Below, one piece after another: positions 52,859 through 63,200 of a stretch of DNA of 64,000 nt (positions within the stretch are counted from its first letter, which is position 1; each line of letters starts with the position of its first letter). The DNA is from Streptomyces sp. CB01201 (GTDB lineage Bacteria; Actinomycetota; Actinomycetes; Streptomycetales; Streptomycetaceae), in contig NZ_NNBJ01000013.1 of NCBI RefSeq assembly GCF_002803085.1, positions 40,580 to 104,579 of the forward strand, given 5' to 3'. Below the pieces are notes generated by a model. That model was not told where the DNA came from and ran no database searches. It was given only the letters and a program-made list of their open reading frames with translations. The position numbers and the translations under genes were made by a program.

Positions 52859-54196
52859 TCAGGCGGCGGCCACGAGCGCCGGGTTCCTCGGTACGAATGC
52901 GAGGTGGCGGTGGCCGGGGCGAACGTCGACCTTCAGGCGCAGATTGGCCGCGCGGGCCAGCATCAGACCGACCCCGATCGCCGCCGCGCCGCAGATGAGG
53001 CCGCCGAGCGCGAGGCTGACGCGGACGCCGTACACATCGGTCAGCCAGCCGAAGAGCGGGCCGCCGAGCGGGGTGCCGCCGGTGAAGACCATCATGAACA
53101 GGCTCATCACCCGGCCCCGCATCTCGGGGTCCGTGGCCATCTGCACCGAGGCGTTGGCGGTCACGTTGACCGTGAGGCCCAGGATGCCGACGGGGATGAG
53201 CAGCGCCATGAACAGACCGAGGTCGGGGGCGCCGGAGGCCGCGAGTTCGAGCACCGCGAACAGCACCGCCGCGAGCACCAGCATCCGCAGCCGCGTACTG
53301 GAGCGACGGGCCGCGAGCAGCGCGCCGACCAGCGAGCCGATCGCCATCAGGCTGTTGAACACGCCGTACATGCCGGAGCCGCCGTGGAAGACGTCGGAGG
53401 CGAACGCGCTCAGCCAGATCGGGAAGTTGAACCCGAAGGTGCCGACGAAGCCGACGAGCACGATGGGCCAGATCAGCTCGGGCCGCTCGGAGACATAAGC
53501 GAGCCCCTCCCTCAACTGGCCCTTGCCGCGCGGGGCCAGGCGGGTCGGCTGGAGCTCCTTGGTCCGCATCAGCGACAGCATGATCAGCGGGGCGGTGAAG
53601 GACAGGCCGTTGGCGAGGAACGCCCAGCCGGGGCCGACGGCCGCCATCACGACACCGGCGACGGCGGGGCCGACGAGCCGGGCGGACTGGAAGTTCGCCG
53701 AGTTGAGGCTGACCGCGTTGCGCACCCGGTCGGGTCCGACCATCTCGGAGACGAAGGACTGCCGGGTCGGGTTGTCGACGACGGTGACCAGACCGGTGAA
53801 GAAGGCCGTGAGATAGACGTGCCACACCTGGACGTGCCCGGACAGGGTCATCACGGCGAGGAACAGGCCGCCGAGGCCCATCGCCGCCTGCGTCACGAAC
53901 AGGATGTTCCGCTTGGCGAAGCGGTCGGCTATGACGCCGCCGTACAGGCCGAACAGGAGCATCGGCAGGAACTGCATGGCGGTGGTGATGCCCACCGCCA
54001 CGGAGGAGCCGGTGATCGTCAGGACCAGCCAGTCCTGGGTGATCCGGGCCATCCAGGTGCCGATGTTGGACACGATGGCGCCGGAGAAGAACAGTCGGTA
54101 ATTGCGTACCGCAAGCGAGGAGAACGTCCCCCCGCCACGCTTGTTGTAGGTGGGGTCAGGTGCGGGGGCGGAGTCTGCTCCGGATCCCGTACTCAA
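52859..54196 (-). CDS. MFS transporter (enterobactin exporter/DHA3-like)
   Basis: 445 aa with about 10-12 membrane segments. NYRLFFSGAIVSNIGTWMARITQDWLVLTITGSS is the DHA3/EntS-like start, GLYGGVIADRFAKRNILF is motif A, and VDNPTRQSFVSEMVGPDRVRNAVSLNSANFQSARLVGPAVAG is typical. It is probably an efflux pump. The start is a TTG at 54196, with GGAGG 9 nt upstream. It follows the MarR gene by 27 bp on the same strand, so both are co-transcribed. Confidence 0.9.
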   Translation of the reverse strand: MSTGSGADSAPAPDPTYNKRGGGTFSSLAVRNYRLFFSGAIVSNIGTWMARITQDWLVLTITGSSVAVGITTAMQFLPMLLFGLYGGVIADRFAKRNILFVTQAAMGLGGLFLAVMTLSGHVQVWHVYLTAFFTGLVTVVDNPTRQSFVSEMVGPDRVRNAVSLNSANFQSARLVGPAVAGVVMAAVGPGWAFLANGLSFTAPLIMLSLMRTKELQPTRLAPRGKGQLREGLAYVSERPELIWPIVLVGFVGTFGFNFPIWLSAFASDVFHGGSGMYGVFNSLMAIGSLVGALLAARRSSTRLRMLVLAAVLFAVLELAASGAPDLGLFMALLIPVGILGLTVNVTANASVQMATDPEMRGRVMSLFMMVFTGGTPLGGPLFGWLTDVYGVRVSLALGGLICGAAAIGVGLMLARAANLRLKVDVRPGHRHLAFVPRNPALVAAA

Positions 54197-54223
54197 AAGG
54201 GCTCGCCTCCTAGTGATGCGCGT

Positions 54224-54667
54224 TTACAGATGTGCGAGCTTCTCCAGAACGGGGGCGGCCGCGCGCAGCTTCGCCCATTCGTCCTCGTCCAGACCTTCCA
54301 CGAGGGCAGCCAGCCAGACGTTGCGCTTGCGGCGGCTCTCTTCGAGCATCGCCTCGGCCTCTTCGGTCTGGCTGACCACCTTCTGGCGGCGGTCGTCGGG
54401 GTGCGGCTCCAGCCTGACCAGGCCCTTCGCCTCCAGCAGTGCGACGATTCGGGTCATCGACGGCGGCTGTACGTGCTCTTTGCGAGCCAGCTCACCGGGG
54501 GTGGCCGAACCGCAGCGGGCAAGGGTGCCGAGCACCGACATCTCGGTCGGGCTGAGCGATTCGTCGACGCGCTGGTGCTTGAGGCGCCGGCCCAGCCGCA
54601 TGACGGCCGAGCGCAAGGAGTTCACGGCGGCGGCGTCCTCGCCACTGCCGTGGGACAGGTCAGACAT
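54224..54667 (-). CDS. MarR-family regulator upstream of MFS pump
   Basis: 147 aa. LSPTEMSVLGTLARCGSATPGELARKEHVQPPSMTRIVALLEAKGLVRLEPHPDDRRQKVVSQTEEAEAML is a full MarR winged helix with the D-D-R-R-Q-K wing. It most likely controls its own MFS operon. ATG 54667 (MSDLSHGSG) is chosen over ATG 54679: TATGCT lies 7 nt upstream, which fits a leaderless start. Confidence 0.92.
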   Translation of the reverse strand: MSDLSHGSGEDAAAVNSLRSAVMRLGRRLKHQRVDESLSPTEMSVLGTLARCGSATPGELARKEHVQPPSMTRIVALLEAKGLVRLEPHPDDRRQKVVSQTEEAEAMLEESRRKRNVWLAALVEGLDEDEWAKLRAAAPVLEKLAHL

Positions 54668-54672
54668 GTTCG

Positions 54673-54698
54673 TTAGCATAACTCATTACTCTGGCTAA
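54673..54698. promoter_or_regulatory. Inverted repeat TTAGC-N16-GCTAA over the marR promoter
   Basis: TTAGC (54673-54677) and GCTAA (54694-54698) flank an AT-richer segment; the -10-like TATGCT (54675-54680, minus strand) lies inside. Binding here would block transcription of the MarR-MFS operon. Confidence 0.5.
54675..54680 (-). promoter_or_regulatory. Candidate -10 hexamer TATGCT for a leaderless marR-MFS transcript
   Basis: TATGCT ends 7 nt before the ATG at 54667 on the minus strand. No ribosome binding site is seen in that interval. Confidence 0.45.
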
Positions 54699-54833
54699 AT
54701 ACCACCGGGTTAAGTCCAGGTGTCGAGCGCCACACCGGCGTCATGGGCCCCCTTGCGGCACACATCACCCGAACGAGTGAGTTGGCTGGGAAAAGTGACG
54801 CGCGAGGCCCTGGCGGGCGGCGACCCTCGCTCC

Positions 54834-55016
54834 ATGGGGACCAGCGTGCTCAGCCTGCGCATAGACGGTGAGCTGCTCGACCGGCTCAAGCACCACGCCG
54901 CGAAACGCGGAATGAGCGTCCAGGACTATGTGGTCCGGACGCTCGTTCGCGACGACTTCGACGAGCGCTTCAAGGCGGCGGTCGACGAGACGGAGAGGTT
55001 CTACGGGGCGGCGTAG
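54834..55016 (+). CDS. Ribbon-helix-helix protein (60 aa)
   Basis: MGTSVLSLRIDGELLDRLKHHAAKRGMSVQDYVVRTLVRDDFDERFKAAVDETERFYGAA-type sequence: an N-terminal beta strand then two helices, the CopG/MetJ ribbon-helix-helix fold, with a charged tail. Start ATG 54834; the frame extends up to 54720 without support. It could be a small DNA-binding regulator or an antitoxin, but no toxin gene is adjacent and the next gene is convergent. Confidence 0.8.
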   Translation: MGTSVLSLRIDGELLDRLKHHAAKRGMSVQDYVVRTLVRDDFDERFKAAVDETERFYGAA

Positions 55017-55469
55017 CTCCGCTGGGGGCTCGTTTGCGAGGCTACCCCCGGTGCGGGGGCCGGGCCGGGCCGTTCCGCGGGGCTTTCGGGCGGCGCCGGG
55101 GCCTGTCCGCGCAGTTCCCCGCGCCCCTGAACCCCGTTCTCGTCCGCGGACCGTGCGGGGCCGGTCGCGCAGTTCCCCGCGCCCCTAAAGGCTCGGTGCT
55201 GGCCCGCATCGACATCCTCAGCCCGTCCGGCGATTGAGGACGAGCGCCCTTAAGGCGCGACGGGGGTGCAGGGGGCGGAGCCCCCTGCGGGGGTCCGAGG
55301 GGCGCAGCCCCTCAGGGGGTCTGGGGCGCAGCCCCAGGGGCCGAGCCCTTCGACCCGCCGCACGGGCGGGTGGGTGGGCAAGATGCCCGGGGTCTGGGGC
55401 GGAGCCCCAGGGGGACCCGGAGCCCACCAACCCCGGGTAACGGGCGGGCGGGTGGGCAAACCCCCCGGG
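55017..55469. repeat. Composite repeat block between convergent RHH and purine permease genes
   Basis: No gene seen. Two GCGCAGTTCCCCGCGCCCC units (about 55110 and 55167, period 57), the 'CATCGACATCCTCAGCCCG' element with TTGAGGACGAGCGCC (about 55207-55250), then four hairpins of GGGGCGGAGCCCC or GGGGCGCAGCCCC form (55274-55410) and GGGTAACGGGCGGGCGGGTG, the same run seen at 22885 and inverted near 12350. In permease sense the order is hairpins, CCTCA element, array. Confidence 0.85.
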
Positions 55470-56924
55470 TCAGGTCAGACCCAGCGCCGGCATCAGGTAG
55501 TAGAAGCCGAACACCGCCGACACGACGTACATCGCGACGGGGATCTCGCGAGCCCGCCCCGCCACCAGCCGCAGGACCGTAAACGTGATGAACCCCATCC
55601 CAATGCCGTTGGTGATCGAGTACGTGAACGGCATCATCAGCATCGTCACGAAGGCCGGGATGGCGATCGTCCAGTCCGCCCAGTCGATCTCCCGGATCGA
55701 GCCGGACAGGATCAGGAAGCCGACCGCGAGCAGCGCGGGGGTGGCGGCCTGCGAGGGCACCATCGTGGCGAGCGGGGTCAGGAAGAGCGCCACGGTGAAC
55801 AGGCCGCCGGTGACCACGTTGGCCAGCCCCGTACGGGCCCCCTCGCCGACACCCGCCGTGGACTCCACGAAGCAGGTGGTGGCCGACGAGGACGACGCGC
55901 CGCCCACCGCGACCGCGATGCCGTCGACGAACAGGACCTTGTTCATGCCGGGCATGTTGCCCTGGGCGTCGGTCAGCCCCGCCTCGTCACTGATGCCCAT
56001 GATCGTGCCCATCGCGTCGAAGAAGCACGAGAGCAGCACGGTGAAGACGAAGAGGATGCCGGTCAGAACGCCGACCTTGGAGAAGCCGCCGAACAGGCTG
56101 ACCTGGCCGACCAGACCGAAGTCCGGGGTGTCGACGGGGTTGCCCGGCCACTTCGGGGTGGTCAGGCCCCAGGACGGCACGGTCGCCACCGCGTTGATGA
56201 TCATCGCGACGACGGTCATGGCGACGATGGAGATCAGGATCGCGCCCGGCACCTTGCGGACCATCAGCGCGAGCGTGAGCAGCACGCCGAGGACGAAGAC
56301 CAGGACCGGCCAGCCGAGCAGGTGCCCGTTGCCGCCGAGTTCGAGCGGAACCGTGGTGTGCGCGGCGTCCGGCATGCGCGAGACGAAGCCCGAGTCGACC
56401 AGGCCGATCAGCATGATGAACAGGCCGATGCCGATCGCGATGCCCTTGCGCAGGCCCAGCGGCACCGCGTTCATGACGCGCTCGCGCAGGCCGGTCGCGA
56501 CCAGGAGCATCACCACGATGCCCGCGAGCACGACCATGCCCATGGCGTCCGGCCAGCTCATCCGGGGTGCGAGCTGGAGGGCGACGACGGTGTTCACGCC
56601 GAGCCCCGCCGCGAGCGCGATCGGCACATTGCCGATGACGCCCATGAGCAGCGTGGTGAAGGCCGCGGTGAGCACGGTCGCGGTGACCAGCTGACCGCTG
56701 TTGAGCTGGTGCCCGTACATGTCCTTCGCGCTGCCGAGGATGATCGGGTTCAGCACGATGATGTAGGCCATCGCGAAGAAGGTCGCGAATCCGCCACGGA
56801 CCTCGCGGGCCAGGGTGGAACCCCGCTCGGAGATCTTGAAGTAGCGGTCGAGGCCGTTGGTCGGCCTGTTGGGCACCGGCGGCTGAGCTGCGGCGTCGAC
56901 CGTGTCGGGGGCCGAGGAGGGCAT
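55470..56924 (-). CDS. NCS2-family purine permease (AzgA/GhxP-like)
   Basis: 484 aa with about 13-14 membrane segments. YFKISERGSTLAREVRGGFATFFAMAYIIVLNPIILG is the family start; CFFDAMGTIMGISDEAGL and GGASSSSATTCFVESTAGVGEGARTGLANVV are the substrate-site segments of the AzgA subfamily (hypoxanthine/guanine/adenine proton symport). It should import purine bases. Start ATG 56924. Divergent from the DUF2530 gene across 259 bp, where no riboswitch-like structure is evident. Confidence 0.92.
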   Translation of the reverse strand: MPSSAPDTVDAAAQPPVPNRPTNGLDRYFKISERGSTLAREVRGGFATFFAMAYIIVLNPIILGSAKDMYGHQLNSGQLVTATVLTAAFTTLLMGVIGNVPIALAAGLGVNTVVALQLAPRMSWPDAMGMVVLAGIVVMLLVATGLRERVMNAVPLGLRKGIAIGIGLFIMLIGLVDSGFVSRMPDAAHTTVPLELGGNGHLLGWPVLVFVLGVLLTLALMVRKVPGAILISIVAMTVVAMIINAVATVPSWGLTTPKWPGNPVDTPDFGLVGQVSLFGGFSKVGVLTGILFVFTVLLSCFFDAMGTIMGISDEAGLTDAQGNMPGMNKVLFVDGIAVAVGGASSSSATTCFVESTAGVGEGARTGLANVVTGGLFTVALFLTPLATMVPSQAATPALLAVGFLILSGSIREIDWADWTIAIPAFVTMLMMPFTYSITNGIGMGFITFTVLRLVAGRAREIPVAMYVVSAVFGFYYLMPALGLT

Positions 56925-57171
56925 GCGGAACCTCAGTCGTGAAGGGGCGGGGGAACGGCACGTACCCGAACTTCTTTGGACGTTTTAACGAACAGAATGA
57001 GTCAGCCGTAAGCCGTTTCAGTATGAATACATAAGTCGAAGATCACCATCTCCGCGCGTAGACCCCTGTCGCACCAAGGGTCCGAGCGGCCCGGACCAGG
57101 TGTGTTCCGGCGCCCGACCCGGCATTCTCCGGTGTCCGGATTCCCGCGAAAGGAGGCGAAAGAGCGCGCCC

Positions 57172-57177
57172 TACACT
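57172..57177 (+). promoter_or_regulatory. Candidate -10 hexamer TACACT for a leaderless DUF2530 transcript
   Basis: TACACT ends 6 nt before the ATG at 57184. The AAAGGAGG further upstream (57149-57156) is too far from the ATG to guide ribosomes, which favours a leaderless start. Confidence 0.45.
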
Positions 57178-57183
57178 GATCGC

Positions 57184-57474
57184 ATGGCGAAGTGGACACC
57201 CCAGCACGAGGCGCCGGAGCCCCTTGAGGGCCCCGTGGTCGCCACCATCACCGGCGGCACGATCCTCTGGTTCGTCCTCTTCCTCGTCCAGCTCCCCTTC
57301 TACGGCTGGTTCGACGACCACGGCCACCTGTGGTGGGTGTGGACCTGCCTGGCCGGCGGCGGCCTGGGCCTCATCGGCATCTGGTACGTCCGCGGCCGCG
57401 ACGCCGCCCTCAAGCGGCACGCCGCACAACAGGCGGACGGCACCGCGACGGGCGCAAGGGCCGAAAGTCAGTAG
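57184..57474 (+). CDS. DUF2530 membrane protein
   Basis: 96 aa with two membrane helices (GGTILWFVLFLVQLPFYGWF and LWWVWTCLAGGGLGLIGIWYV) and a basic C-terminus (RGRDAALKRHAAQQ). It matches the short actinobacterial DUF2530 family, often next to NCS2 purine permeases. ATG 57184. Function unknown. Confidence 0.87.
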   Translation: MAKWTPQHEAPEPLEGPVVATITGGTILWFVLFLVQLPFYGWFDDHGHLWWVWTCLAGGGLGLIGIWYVRGRDAALKRHAAQQADGTATGARAESQ

Positions 57475-57567
57475 CAGGCGGGACCTGTGTACGGCCACAG
57501 GACCATTCGCCTCCTCCCAGGGTCGGATGTTCGGCCGTCCCGGCAGGTGAAGCGCCCGAACCCCCCG

Positions 57568-57573
57568 TACCGT
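57568..57573 (+). promoter_or_regulatory. Candidate -10 hexamer TACCGT for a leaderless P-type ATPase transcript
   Basis: TACCGT ends 7 nt before the ATG at 57581 with no Shine-Dalgarno sequence in between. Confidence 0.4.
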
Positions 57574-57580
57574 CGACATC

Positions 57581-59998
57581 ATGACGCAGCCCGCCAACAT
57601 CGATGCCGGGGCCGAACTCGACCCCGTACACCCCATGAAGTGCCCCGCGACGGCGCGGCGGGCCGGCGGTCTGACGACGGCCGAGGTCGCCGAGCGGGTG
57701 GCGCGCGGCGAGGTCAACGACGTTCCGGTACGCAGCAGTCGCTCCACCGCGGAGATCGTCCGCGGCAACGTCTTCACCCGGTTCAACGCGATCATCGGCG
57801 TGCTCTGGGCGATCATGCTCGTCGTCGCGCCGATCCAGGACAGCCTCTTCGGCTTCGTGATCATCGCCAACACCGGCATCGGCATCATCCAGGAGATGCG
57901 CGCCAAGAAGACGCTGGACGGGCTCGCGGTCATCGGCGAGGCCAAGCCGACCGTGCGGCGCGACGGGCAGGCCGTGGAGATCTCCACCTCGGAGATCGTG
58001 CTCGGCGACGTCATCGAGCTCGGGCCCGGCGACAAGATCGTGGTGGACGGCGAGGCGGTCGAGGCGGACGGCCTGGAGGTCGACGAGTCCCTCCTGACCG
58101 GTGAGGCCGACCCGGTCCTGAAGAAGCCCGGCGACAAGATGATGTCGGGCGCCTTCGTCGTCGCGGGCGGCGGCGCGTTCACCGCCACCAAGGTCGGCCG
58201 GGAGGCGTACGCGGCTCAACTCGCCGAGGAGGCGAGCCGGTTCACGCTCGTCCACTCCGAGCTGCGCAGCGGCATCTCCACCATCCTCAAGTACGTCACA
58301 TGGATGATGATCCCCACCGCGCTAGGCCTGGTCATCAGCCAGCTGGTGGTCAAGGACAACAACTTCAAGGACTCCATCGCCCGCACCGTGGGCGGCATCG
58401 TGCCGATGATCCCGGAAGGGCTCGTCCTGCTGACCTCGGTCGCCTTCGCGATCGGCGTCATCCGGCTCGGCCGCAAACAGTGCCTGGTGCAGGAACTGCC
58501 CGCGATCGAGGGCCTGGCCCGGGTCGACGTGGTGTGCCTCGACAAGACGGGCACGCTCACCGAGGGCGGCATGGACGTCACCGAGCTGCGCCCGCTGAAC
58601 GGCACGGACGAGGCGTACGTGCGCAAGGTGCTCGGCGCCCTCGGCGAATCCGACCCGCGGCCCAACGCCTCCCTCCAGGCGATCATCGACGCCTATCCGG
58701 ACAGCGAGGTGTGGCGCTGCACCGAGTCGCTGCCGTTCTCCTCGGCCCGCAAGTACAGCGGTGCCGCGTTCAGCGAGGGCGACGGCGAGAACAGCACCTG
58801 GCTGCTCGGCGCGCCCGACGTCCTGCTGAAGTCCGGCGACCCGGCGCTCGCGGAGATCGACGCGCTCAACGAGCAGGGCCTGCGCGTGCTGCTGCTCGCC
58901 CGCGCGTCGCGCGACCTCGACGACCCCGCCGTCGCCTCCGACGCCAAGGCCACCGCGCTCGTCGTCCTGGAACAGCGCCTGCGGCCGGACGCGGCCGACA
59001 CCCTGCGCTACTTCGACGAGCAGAACGTCAAGGCCAAGGTCATCTCCGGCGACAACGCGGTGTCCGTCGGCGCGGTGGCCGGGAAGCTCGGCCTGCACGG
59101 TGCGGCCGACACGGTGGACGCCCGTCAACTCCCCACCGAACAGGAGGAGATGGCCGACGTCCTCGACTCCAACTCGGTCTTCGGACGGGTCACCCCGCAG
59201 CAGAAGCGCGACATGGTGGCGGCCCTCCAGTCACGCGGGCACACCGTCGCGATGACCGGCGACGGCGTGAACGACGTCCTGGCCCTGAAGGACGCCGACA
59301 TCGGCGTGAGCATGGGCTCGGGCTCGGAGGCGACCCGGGCCGTCGCCCAGATCGTCCTGCTCAACAACAGCTTCTCGACACTGCCTTCGGTGGTGGCGGA
59401 GGGACGCCGCGTGATCGGCAACATCACGCGGGTGGCCACGCTCTTCCTGACCAAGACGGTGTACTCGGTCCTGCTGGCCGTCCTCGTGGTCTGCTTCCAG
59501 GTCGAATACCCCTTCCTGCCGCGGCACTTGACGCTCCTGTCCACCTTCACCATCGGCATCCCGGCGTTCTTCCTCGCCCTCGCGCCCAACAAGGAGCGCG
59601 CCAAACCGCACTTCGTGCGGCGGGTGATGCGGTACGCGATTCCCAGCGGGGTCATCGCGGCGGTGGCCACGTTCGTGACGTACATGATCGCGCGGGCGTA
59701 CTACACCGGGCCCGGCGACCTGGACGCGGAGACCAGCGTCACGACGCTGACCCTCTTCCTGGTCTCCATGTGGGTCCTGGCGATCATCGCCCGCCCCTAC
59801 ACGTGGTGGCGGATCACCCTGGTCGTCTCCATGGGCGTGGCGTTCCTGCTGGTCCTCGCCGTGCCGTGGCTCCAGAACTTCTTCGCGCTGAAGCTGGTGG
59901 GGGCGGTGATGCCGTGGACCGCCGTCGGCATCGCGGTGCTGGCGTCGGCACTGCTGGAACTGGTGTGGCGCCGCGTGACGCTCCGCTACCCGGACTAG
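57581..59998 (+). CDS. P-type ATPase, CtpE-like (calcium-type cation transporter)
   Basis: 805 aa with about ten helices. The catalytic motif VVCLDKTGTLTEGG has phospho-acceptor Asp321; VDESLLTGEADPV is the actuator TGE loop and AMTGDGVNDVLALKDADIGVSMGSGSEATRAVA the hinge. Helix 4 has VPMIPEGLVLL; this PEGL form with a short N-terminus resembles mycobacterial CtpE, a calcium uptake ATPase, rather than the CPx heavy-metal pumps. The substrate remains inferred. Start ATG 57581. Confidence 0.88.
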   Translation: MTQPANIDAGAELDPVHPMKCPATARRAGGLTTAEVAERVARGEVNDVPVRSSRSTAEIVRGNVFTRFNAIIGVLWAIMLVVAPIQDSLFGFVIIANTGIGIIQEMRAKKTLDGLAVIGEAKPTVRRDGQAVEISTSEIVLGDVIELGPGDKIVVDGEAVEADGLEVDESLLTGEADPVLKKPGDKMMSGAFVVAGGGAFTATKVGREAYAAQLAEEASRFTLVHSELRSGISTILKYVTWMMIPTALGLVISQLVVKDNNFKDSIARTVGGIVPMIPEGLVLLTSVAFAIGVIRLGRKQCLVQELPAIEGLARVDVVCLDKTGTLTEGGMDVTELRPLNGTDEAYVRKVLGALGESDPRPNASLQAIIDAYPDSEVWRCTESLPFSSARKYSGAAFSEGDGENSTWLLGAPDVLLKSGDPALAEIDALNEQGLRVLLLARASRDLDDPAVASDAKATALVVLEQRLRPDAADTLRYFDEQNVKAKVISGDNAVSVGAVAGKLGLHGAADTVDARQLPTEQEEMADVLDSNSVFGRVTPQQKRDMVAALQSRGHTVAMTGDGVNDVLALKDADIGVSMGSGSEATRAVAQIVLLNNSFSTLPSVVAEGRRVIGNITRVATLFLTKTVYSVLLAVLVVCFQVEYPFLPRHLTLLSTFTIGIPAFFLALAPNKERAKPHFVRRVMRYAIPSGVIAAVATFVTYMIARAYYTGPGDLDAETSVTTLTLFLVSMWVLAIIARPYTWWRITLVVSMGVAFLLVLAVPWLQNFFALKLVGAVMPWTAVGIAVLASALLELVWRRVTLRYPD

Positions 59999-60246
59999 GC
60001 CCCCGCCCGCCGGGGTGGGTGGGCTTCCGGGGCTGCGCCCCGGGCCCCATTTTTCGGCTGCGGACCGCGGTCGCTTCTCGCGCAGTTCCCCGCGCCCCTA
60101 AATGCCTTGGTGCTGGCCCGCATCGGCATCCTCAGCCCGTCATGGGGGTCCCCCCTGGCCCTTAAGGCCTTGGGGGAGATTGAGGACGAGCGCCCTTGAG
60201 GCGCGAACGGGGGTCTGGGGGCGGAGCCCCGGCGGCGCGCACCCCG
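59999..60246. repeat. Composite repeat block between convergent ATPase and sacsin-like genes
   Basis: No gene seen. GGGGCTGCGCCCC (60029-60041), one GCGCAGTTCCCCGCGCCCC unit (60080-60098), the 'CATCGGCATCCTCAGCCCG' element (about 60121-60140), GAGGACGAGCGCCC (60182-60195) and GGGGCGGAGCCCC (near 60218). The whole segment from about 60060 is close to 48540-48730 in order and sequence. Confidence 0.85.
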
Positions 60247-63200
60247 CTAGTCGAACCAGCGGGCCGTAGCGAGTTCGGCGGTGCGGGACGGGTCCTCCAG
60301 GAGGGCCGCCACCTCGAAGCGGCGGGGCCACTGGGAGGTCGCCCAGGCGAGGCCCGCCGCCACCCCCTCCAGGGTGGACGCGTGGACCGTGCCGTCCGCC
60401 GCGCGGCGCCAGTCCAGCTCCACCCCACCCGCCCGGAGTTCCTCGTGCTCGACGTACGTCGAAGGCGTACCCGGGCCCAGCAGAGCCCGCACCGCCTCCG
60501 GCACCGCGTGCTCGACGCCCTCGGACGTCACCTCCGCTGCCGCCGCCTCGCCGAGCCGTCCCACCTGGAGCAGCTCCGCGAGCTCGGCCGCCCGCGCGGG
60601 GGCGACCGGGAGCAGGGGCAGGCCGGCGGCGAGCGGCAGCAGGTCGGGGGCGTCCGCCACGACCGCGTCCGCCGCGTCGACCACCCGCACCTCCCCGTCC
60701 ACCACCGCGCGCAACTCGTCCGGCAGCGTGACCTGCTCGGGGTCCAGGTCCGCCAACGCCGTGTACAGCGCGTGCAGTTGGGAGGCGGACACCGTACGGT
60801 CCCGGTCGGCCAGGCGGCCGAGGAGTTCCGCCGCACCGCCCGGCTCGTCGAGCAGCGCGGCCACCGAGGTGCGTACGCCCAGCGCCCGCAGGACCTGTAC
60901 GTCGTCGAAGCCGGTCGCGTCCACGGACTCGTACAGACCGGCGAGCAGCGGGTCGGAGCCGGCCGCGCGCAGACCCGCGGGGCGGCGGCCGGCCAGCACC
61001 GGGTGGTCGCGCAGCCACCACGCGGTGTAGGGGCGTACGGACTCCGTCGTGCCGTCGGGCAGCAGGACGCGCACCGGCTGGACCAGGGCATCCCGCAGCG
61101 GCGGCTGCGCGAGCAGCGCGAGCGCCCGCGGCCAGGCGTCGTCGTCGACCAGGTCGAGGTCGCGGACCGCGACGATCTCCGTGGCGACGGGCGGGACCGG
61201 CGATTCGGGCAGCCGGTCAAGGACGTCCTCGCACCACACGTCGACCGCGTCGAGCAGCCCCGCGTCGTCCGGCTCGGCGAAGTCCCCTTCGCGGGGCTCC
61301 AGTTCGTCCGGGTCGAGGACGACATCGGCGGCGCGTACGAGGGCGAACGTGGCGAGGACGCCGCACGCGGTGAGCGGCTGCACACCCCAGCGTTCCGCCA
61401 ACTCACCTTCCACTTCTGCGAGTTCACCCTCCCGAATGACGGCGGCGAAGGGCGAGCCGGGCAGTACGAGTTCACCGGCCGGGGCCAGTTCGCCGTCCTC
61501 GTCGGGCAGGGCGAGCGCACCGAGCCACGGCTCGTCGCCGGGTTCGAGGTTCGCCTCGCGCACCAACGTCAGTACGGTGTCGGCGAGTTCATCGGCATCG
61601 AGGCCGCCGTCCTCGTCCCAGACCTCCCCGCTGTCGAGCGAGGCCGCCACCGCGGCCCGCACCTGAGGGGTCGTCAACACGGCGCGCGGGGTGGCGGGCA
61701 GCGCGCCGAGCTTTTCGAGCAGCGGATGGGCCGCATCCGGGTGGGCCACCTTCAGGCCGAGACGGCCCAGGTCCAAGGGGGTGTCCGCGAGCGGAAGCAG
61801 GATCTGCCGGGGGCCGATCGCGGTACGGCCGCCCACGAGCGGCACCGGAAGCCCGGACAGCCGGTCGGGGTCGACCCCGGCGAGCGTGTCGTACAGCCGG
61901 TGCCACCACTCGGGGGCCCGTTCGGCCCCCGCGATCCGCTCGACGGCGTCACCGAGCGAGAGCCGTCCGACCTCCAACGCCCGCAGTTCTGGGCGCCGTT
62001 CGAGCCCACCGGGCAGCAGCGTGGGCAGCACTTCGGCGAGCACCCGCACGGTGTCCACGCCCGCGCCCTCGACGACCTCCGCCTCGAAGGGGCGCAGCGC
62101 GACGAGCTCCTCGGTGGGCGCGGCGGGCGCCAGGAACGCGACCCTGGGCAGCCGCTTCAGCACGGCCGCGCGCAGGGCGCCGTCCAGCTCGCCCCGCCCG
62201 AGCGGCCCCGGCACCAGGTCGACGACGCCGGTCGACACCGGCCGCCAGGCGCCCAGGAGTTCGGCGTACGCGTCGGCCGCGCGCTGCACCAGGAAGTCGG
62301 TGAGGGGGCCGGGCGCGGGGTGGCGGCGCGCGGTGTCGAGCGGGAACGAGGCGATGAGCAGCGCGGGCACGCCGAGCGGCTCGTCGGTGGGGGTCGGCGC
62401 GTGCACCACGGCGGCGGTGCGGGGGCGTTCGGGCGCGCCGTCCTCGTCGACCGGGACCGCCCAGGTCACCGTCCAGTGCGGACGCAGCCGCTCCTCGACG
62501 GGTCGGTCGGCGAGCAGCTCCTTCCCGATGGGCCCATGGTGACTGACCGTCCGCCAGCGGTGGACGGATGCGTCCCGGCTGTCGTCGATGTGCACGTACG
62601 CCTCGTGCACGGACCGGGTCAACACCCTTGTGGCGTCCGGGGTTTCGACGACGATCTCGGTCAGGCCGGGAAGGGTCAGCAGCAGGGCGTCGTCGATGCC
62701 GTCGAGGAGGCGGCGCACGAGGTCCTCGGCGGTGCCGTCGCGCAGCGGCAGCACCACAACGGTGTCGTAGCCCTCCGGGGCTGCGCCCTCGGCGGGCAGC
62801 GGCAGCCTGAGCAGCGGTACGTGTCCCTCGCGGCGGCGCAGCTCGTCACCCAGGCCGGGGCTGGCGAGGGCCGCTTCGGCGGCCAGCTCGCGGCCCTCGG
62901 CGAGCGACCAGCGCACGCCGCCGGTGCGTCCCACCACGGCGGGCTCGTCGCTGACGGCGAGCACCGCCGCGAAGCCGACGCCGAAGCGGCCGACGGCGAC
63001 CTCGGTGTCGGCCCGCTTGGCGCTGGCGCGCAGCGTGGACAGGGACTCGACGCCGACGGCGTCCAGCGGGGAGCCGGTGTTGGCCGCGGCCAGCACGGCG
63101 GGGGTGTCGGGGGTCGCCGGGTGCAGGGTGAGCCGCAGGCGGCCCGTGGTGTTCGCCCTGGCCGCGGCGTCGGCGGCGTTCTGGGCCAGCTCCACGATCA

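Noticed and set aside
54834..55016. Ribbon-helix-helix gene as the antitoxin of a toxin-antitoxin pair
   Set aside because: No small toxin gene lies beside it; the region downstream is repeats and a convergent permease.
56925..57183. Purine riboswitch upstream of the NCS2 permease
   Set aside because: No purine-aptamer-like loop-loop pairing or conserved core was seen in this region.
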